DNA of 64,000 nucleotides. It comes from Diprion similis (lineage: Eukaryota > Arthropoda > Insecta > Hymenoptera > Diprionidae). Position 1 is the stretch's first letter; the number at the start of each line of letters is the position of its first letter. The DNA lies in NCBI RefSeq assembly GCF_021155765.1, contig NC_060106.1, positions 16,766,031 through 16,830,030 on the forward strand. The letters are read 5' to 3'. Shown one piece after another: positions 60,681 to 64,000 of this stretch. The notes beneath the pieces were generated by a model that worked only from the letters and a program-made list of their open reading frames with translations, did no database searches and had not been told where the DNA came from. A program made the position numbers and the translations under genes.

Positions 60681-60932
60681 AGGTATAAAAAGGAAAAAAG
60701 GTTATTCGCCGTATAATATAACCCCGAAACAATCGGGGCGCCAGACGCATCGTCGAAAGGCTAGGAGGCGTTAACTTGGTTCCAAAGTGTTGCGCCCGCG
60801 TGTGAATCCGAGCATGAAGATATCCTCGAAGATACGTGTGTCTAGGGGGGATAGGAAGGGAAGGAAAGCGATGGTGAAACGTCGGCTCCTGCAGAAACTC
60901 GGGATATGAACTTGCGCATCTCTTGCTTCTGT
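60681..60932 (+). promoter_or_regulatory. Possible TATA promoter and first exon
   Basis: A TATA-like GTATAAAAAGG at about 60682-60692 is followed, about 240 bp later, by a strong splice donor TCTGT|GTAAGTAAG (GT at 60933). The interval is CpG-richer than its surroundings and has no long open frame. A second donor-like GTGAGT lies at about 61064. No initiator match at the expected distance, so this is weak. Confidence 0.25.
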
Positions 60933-63929
60933 GTAAGTAAGCTTCGACGTTACTGGCTTGAAATTAGCAGTGAATTAAACGATACGCGGAACGCAGATAT
61001 AGAACGAAGTAGCGCGTTTTCTGTGAAACTGATCGGAATAGACAGATCTGGTAGCGTCGAGTGGTGAGTTTCACAGAAATCTCCCGATGTAACCGAAAGC
61101 TATGAGCTTTTTTATCGCGCGGACTATAACCGCTGCTTGAAAATTGGATAAATCAGAACTGTCGGGGGTTGAAGGGGGGGGGGGGGGGGGGGGGTGCAGC
61201 GACGTGTAGTTAGCCTTCAGAAGACGGAGGAGATCAGAAAAGTTAGGCAAACAAGAAGCACGTCGCGTTTCTCGGTTCTCCCGGTGGTGGTTTCCTTCAT
61301 CGCGAGATGTGCCAGTATCCGAGCTAGCGGAACCCTTCTCGAAATACTAATTCAATATCGACTCCCTCTCCGCCGTTCCTCAGACTCCCTTTCCTTCGAC
61401 CTTTTCTCGGGACAGCGAAATCGGGTTAGCTGGTTTGAACCACGGGACAAACTTTCCACCGTGTTGCTCACCGCGGATAAATTAATGTATATATCTGGGT
61501 ATGTTTACACATCACGTCGCAGGGGAGGGGGAGGGGATCATGCCAGTCGAAGTAAACTTTTTCATTCGATAAACCGAAGTAAAATGTCAGCTGATCAGCT
61601 CATAATTTTCTGGAAAATATACGGGATTATTGATTTTTTTATTTTTTTTTTATTCATTTTTTTTTTTTTACCCTGAAACAAAAAAGGTCGAAGAAAAATC
61701 CTCCCTTTGGCGTAGTTTTCAAAAAACTCTACGCTAGGTTTGGTTGTTATTAAATTGTACGGAAAATGCAGGCTTTCTGTAATTGGATTTAATTATACGT
61801 ATTAAACTTTAATTTTTTTTTTTTTTGATATTGTTAGATTACATTTGCATTCAGAATATCCTTGCACAAAATATACGTAACCACAACAGAAAATGGAAAC
61901 ACACGTACCGTCAGTTTTCTGTGAAACTCACCGCACAACTCCAGCGAATAAGCAACCGAAGCTACATTTTTTACTGCCACATTTTTGAAATGTAGCTGTT
62001 GTTACCTGCCTGGTGCCATTAAACGATAAGTTTCACACAATTCTTATCGTTCTGATGATGAATTCTTAAAAGTATCACTGAAACTATCCCGGTTATACGA
62101 TAGTTTTCGCGTCTACTCGTGTGTGAAGCGAGTTGGACAATCTGCGGAAATATCGTTTGCTATAAAACGAAGTATAACTACATAAATCCGACGATCGGTT
62201 CTTATCCAAAAAGTCTCTCAGCACCCCAAGTTAGTGTGATTTATATAGTGATTTTGGCGCAGCTTATTTCTCACTGTATGAATGGATATATATATATATA
62301 TATATATACAGCTAGGCCACTCACCCTGCAGCAGATATGATGTAGCGTAGAGTCTATAAGGTGGATGTCCAAAGTGAAAAGAATTGGGAAGCGAATACAG
62401 CTGGCTGTTCTGAAAAACAAACGAATCGTAAAAATTACAAAAGTGAGTAAAATTAGCCAGTGAGTTTTAAAAGGACGCGGATTTATCGCCTCGCGGAGAA
62501 ACGTTGCAGGTTTTCATTCTGCTAGCAGGATATGCAGACGGTGTGGCGGAGAAGAGGAATCTCCTCGAAACTAAATCATTTTATTTCACGGAAGAACGGA
62601 CCCGTCGGTCACAGGAGTAGATCTCCCTTGGAAAGACGCCTCCGGGATACAAATACCTTTGTATACCTACCCCTCGAGACCCGTCGCTACGACGAGCTCG
62701 GTGTTAAGTAAATCGATGTTTCTTTTCGGAGTTCTCGACGCTCATAGTTTAGGGTCGGTTTATCGGCTCTAGGCTCTAGGAAATGAAAAATTGCGATTAC
62801 GGGGCACAGCTGGGTTCGAGGAAGGCGACCAGGTACACCCTCGACGAAAGAAAACGCTTCCGGTATTACTGGGCGATGTAAAAAATAACATTTTTTTTCT
62901 TGTGAAGTTGGAATGAGTAAAGCAGACTTGATGAGACATTCAAGTCGTCACTGTTTTGCAATTTTACAGTCATTTCAATGTCGTTCGATTTCCGAAACAT
63001 GAGTGTCTGTTAAGAATCTCAAAATGTTATAGAATTTCAAAATAACAAAATTTTAAACATAGATAGTCGAGACAAGATAAAGATTTTGACTCTTCTTCTT
63101 TGATTTATCTCTCTGCTGTTCGACCAATTTATACTTGGAACTTCCGAATTCTAAAATTCTTTTGTTATTCAACCTAAGGGTTTTAAATCAACGATGTTTA
63201 TTAGTTTTTTTTATAAACTTTCTCGGATTCCCTGTTAATATCGAAGAAAGTTCCGAAGGTATCGAAATCTCGGCAAAATCTCGAACTTGTTCGACTGGAA
63301 GAACGAAGGACATCGAATCCGTGACGTAGTATCAATCGCGTAAACCTGAGCATCGGCTTCGAGTCGAATTTCGTAACGAAAGTTATAGCTTCCGGCGTTT
63401 TCCTCGAAGAGAACGTACCACGTCCTTGCAGAGAATTGTGATAGGCACGTGCTTAGGGGTGGACTTTTGAAGCATTTATACAGCAGCAACAGCAGCAGCG
63501 TGAAATCGGTCGTGTGTTCGTGACAGGAGGAGAACAGCGCTAACCAATTCCGTCGAAGAGTTTAATCAGACGAGAAGACGAGTCCGCTGAAACTGTTTGT
63601 GTCTGCCTGGCACGCGCCAATATCACGTGTATGGAACGAAGAAAGGGAGAGAGGAAGAAAGGACTGAACGAAGGAATGAAGGAATGAAGGAAAGAACGGT
63701 TACGTCAAGGTGCCACTCGCAGATGCTGTGCGCCTGCAGAGGCGAGGCAGCCATTGCTGATCAGATTATTCCTGACGAAGAAAGAGGAGGACCCTGTATC
63801 AGGAGAGGAGAAAACGGCAAAAATGCTAAGCAGCTTTCATTCGGCCCGAAATTGCCCCCGGAGTGTTTTCACGCCGGTTTGAGTAAGGACACCCCGTAGA
63901 ATTCCCAGCCGGCCGGTTCTCCGGTTCTT
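60933..63929. other. Intergenic or intronic DNA, no gene found
   Basis: G20 at 61175-61194, T-runs near 61636-61672 and 61812-61825, (TA)n at 62286-62308. A (CAG)-rich stretch GCAGCAACAGCAGCAGC at 63484-63500 lies in a CpG-richer patch that could be 5' UTR-like. No coding exon identified. Confidence 0.4.
61175..61194 (+). repeat. G20 homopolymer
   Basis: Twenty consecutive G. Confidence 0.93.
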
Positions 63930-63981
63930 CCGGTCCTTCGGGACCGGGTTCCACGCTCGTCCAACATTCCGTTCGGAATGT
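63930..63981. repeat. Two adjacent 7-bp hairpins, one with a C(UUCG)G tetraloop
   Basis: CCGGTCC-TTCG-GGACCGG (63930-63947) would fold in RNA with the exceptionally stable UUCG tetraloop closed by C-G. ACATTCC-GTTC-GGAATGT (63964-63981) follows after 16 bp. They lie in a CCGG-rich stretch at the right edge of the window. Confidence 0.6.
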
Positions 63982-64000
63982 CGATTTGTTTCGCGTCACC

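Noticed and set aside
1-64000. tRNA, rRNA and CRISPR-like arrays
   Set aside because: I looked for GGTTCRANNCC B-boxes with paired stems and for regularly spaced repeats and found none that fit. The scan was by eye and not exhaustive.

Overview
The window is nuclear DNA of an animal, most likely an insect. Genes are split by short introns with GT/AG borders, intergenic DNA is AT-rich with many microsatellites and homopolymer runs, and fold-back and non-LTR transposon remnants are scattered throughout. The proteins read as insect-like versions of TRAIP, CIB and a 4-coumarate:CoA-ligase/luciferase-like enzyme. The non-LTR remnant and a dispersed repeat at 46 kb resemble those I associate with Hymenoptera and other insects. 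The exact order is an inference.

Layout: all convincing protein-coding genes lie in the first 16.4 kb. (1) 1-3346 (+): 3' part of a TRAIP (no poles) E3 ubiquitin ligase gene. The RING exon lies off the left edge. The gene contains a tandemly duplicated 99-nt exon, a C-terminal PIP-box-like tail, and an antisense non-LTR retrotransposon remnant in its longest intron. (2) 4012-4864 (+): a three-exon gene for a 201-residue protein I do not recognise. (3) 5278-6402 (-): a five-exon calcium- and integrin-binding (CIB) EF-hand gene, convergent with gene 2, with overlapping polyadenylation hexamers between them. (4) 13388-16316 (-): a six-exon acyl-CoA synthetase of the 4CL/luciferase-like family (539 aa) ending in the peroxisomal signal SKL.

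From 16.4 kb to the right edge (about 47 kb) I found no coding exon I can defend. This is a gene desert or very long introns. It holds fold-back/MITE elements (about 41.8-42.9, 50.8-51.4 and 52.6-53.0 kb; a related one lies at 12.2-13.0 kb), a dispersed insect repeat at 46.0-46.4 kb, two degenerate short-period repeats, seven long G or C runs, and several clusters of short perfect stem-loops (17.0-17.2, 29.1-29.2, 38.25-38.41 and 63.93-63.98 kb). It also holds candidate first exons with downstream splice donors, best at 46.57-47.02 kb (CpG-rich, GA repeat, initiator, GTAAGT) and weaker at 60.68-60.93 kb. Another weak candidate lies at 11.3-11.5 kb.

The four genes do not form a pathway: replication-stress ubiquitin signalling, an unknown protein, calcium signalling and fatty-acyl activation in peroxisomes. 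The items most worth following are the TRAIP exon duplication, the stem-loop clusters at 38.3 and 8.2 kb, and the promoter-like block at 46.6-47.0 kb.
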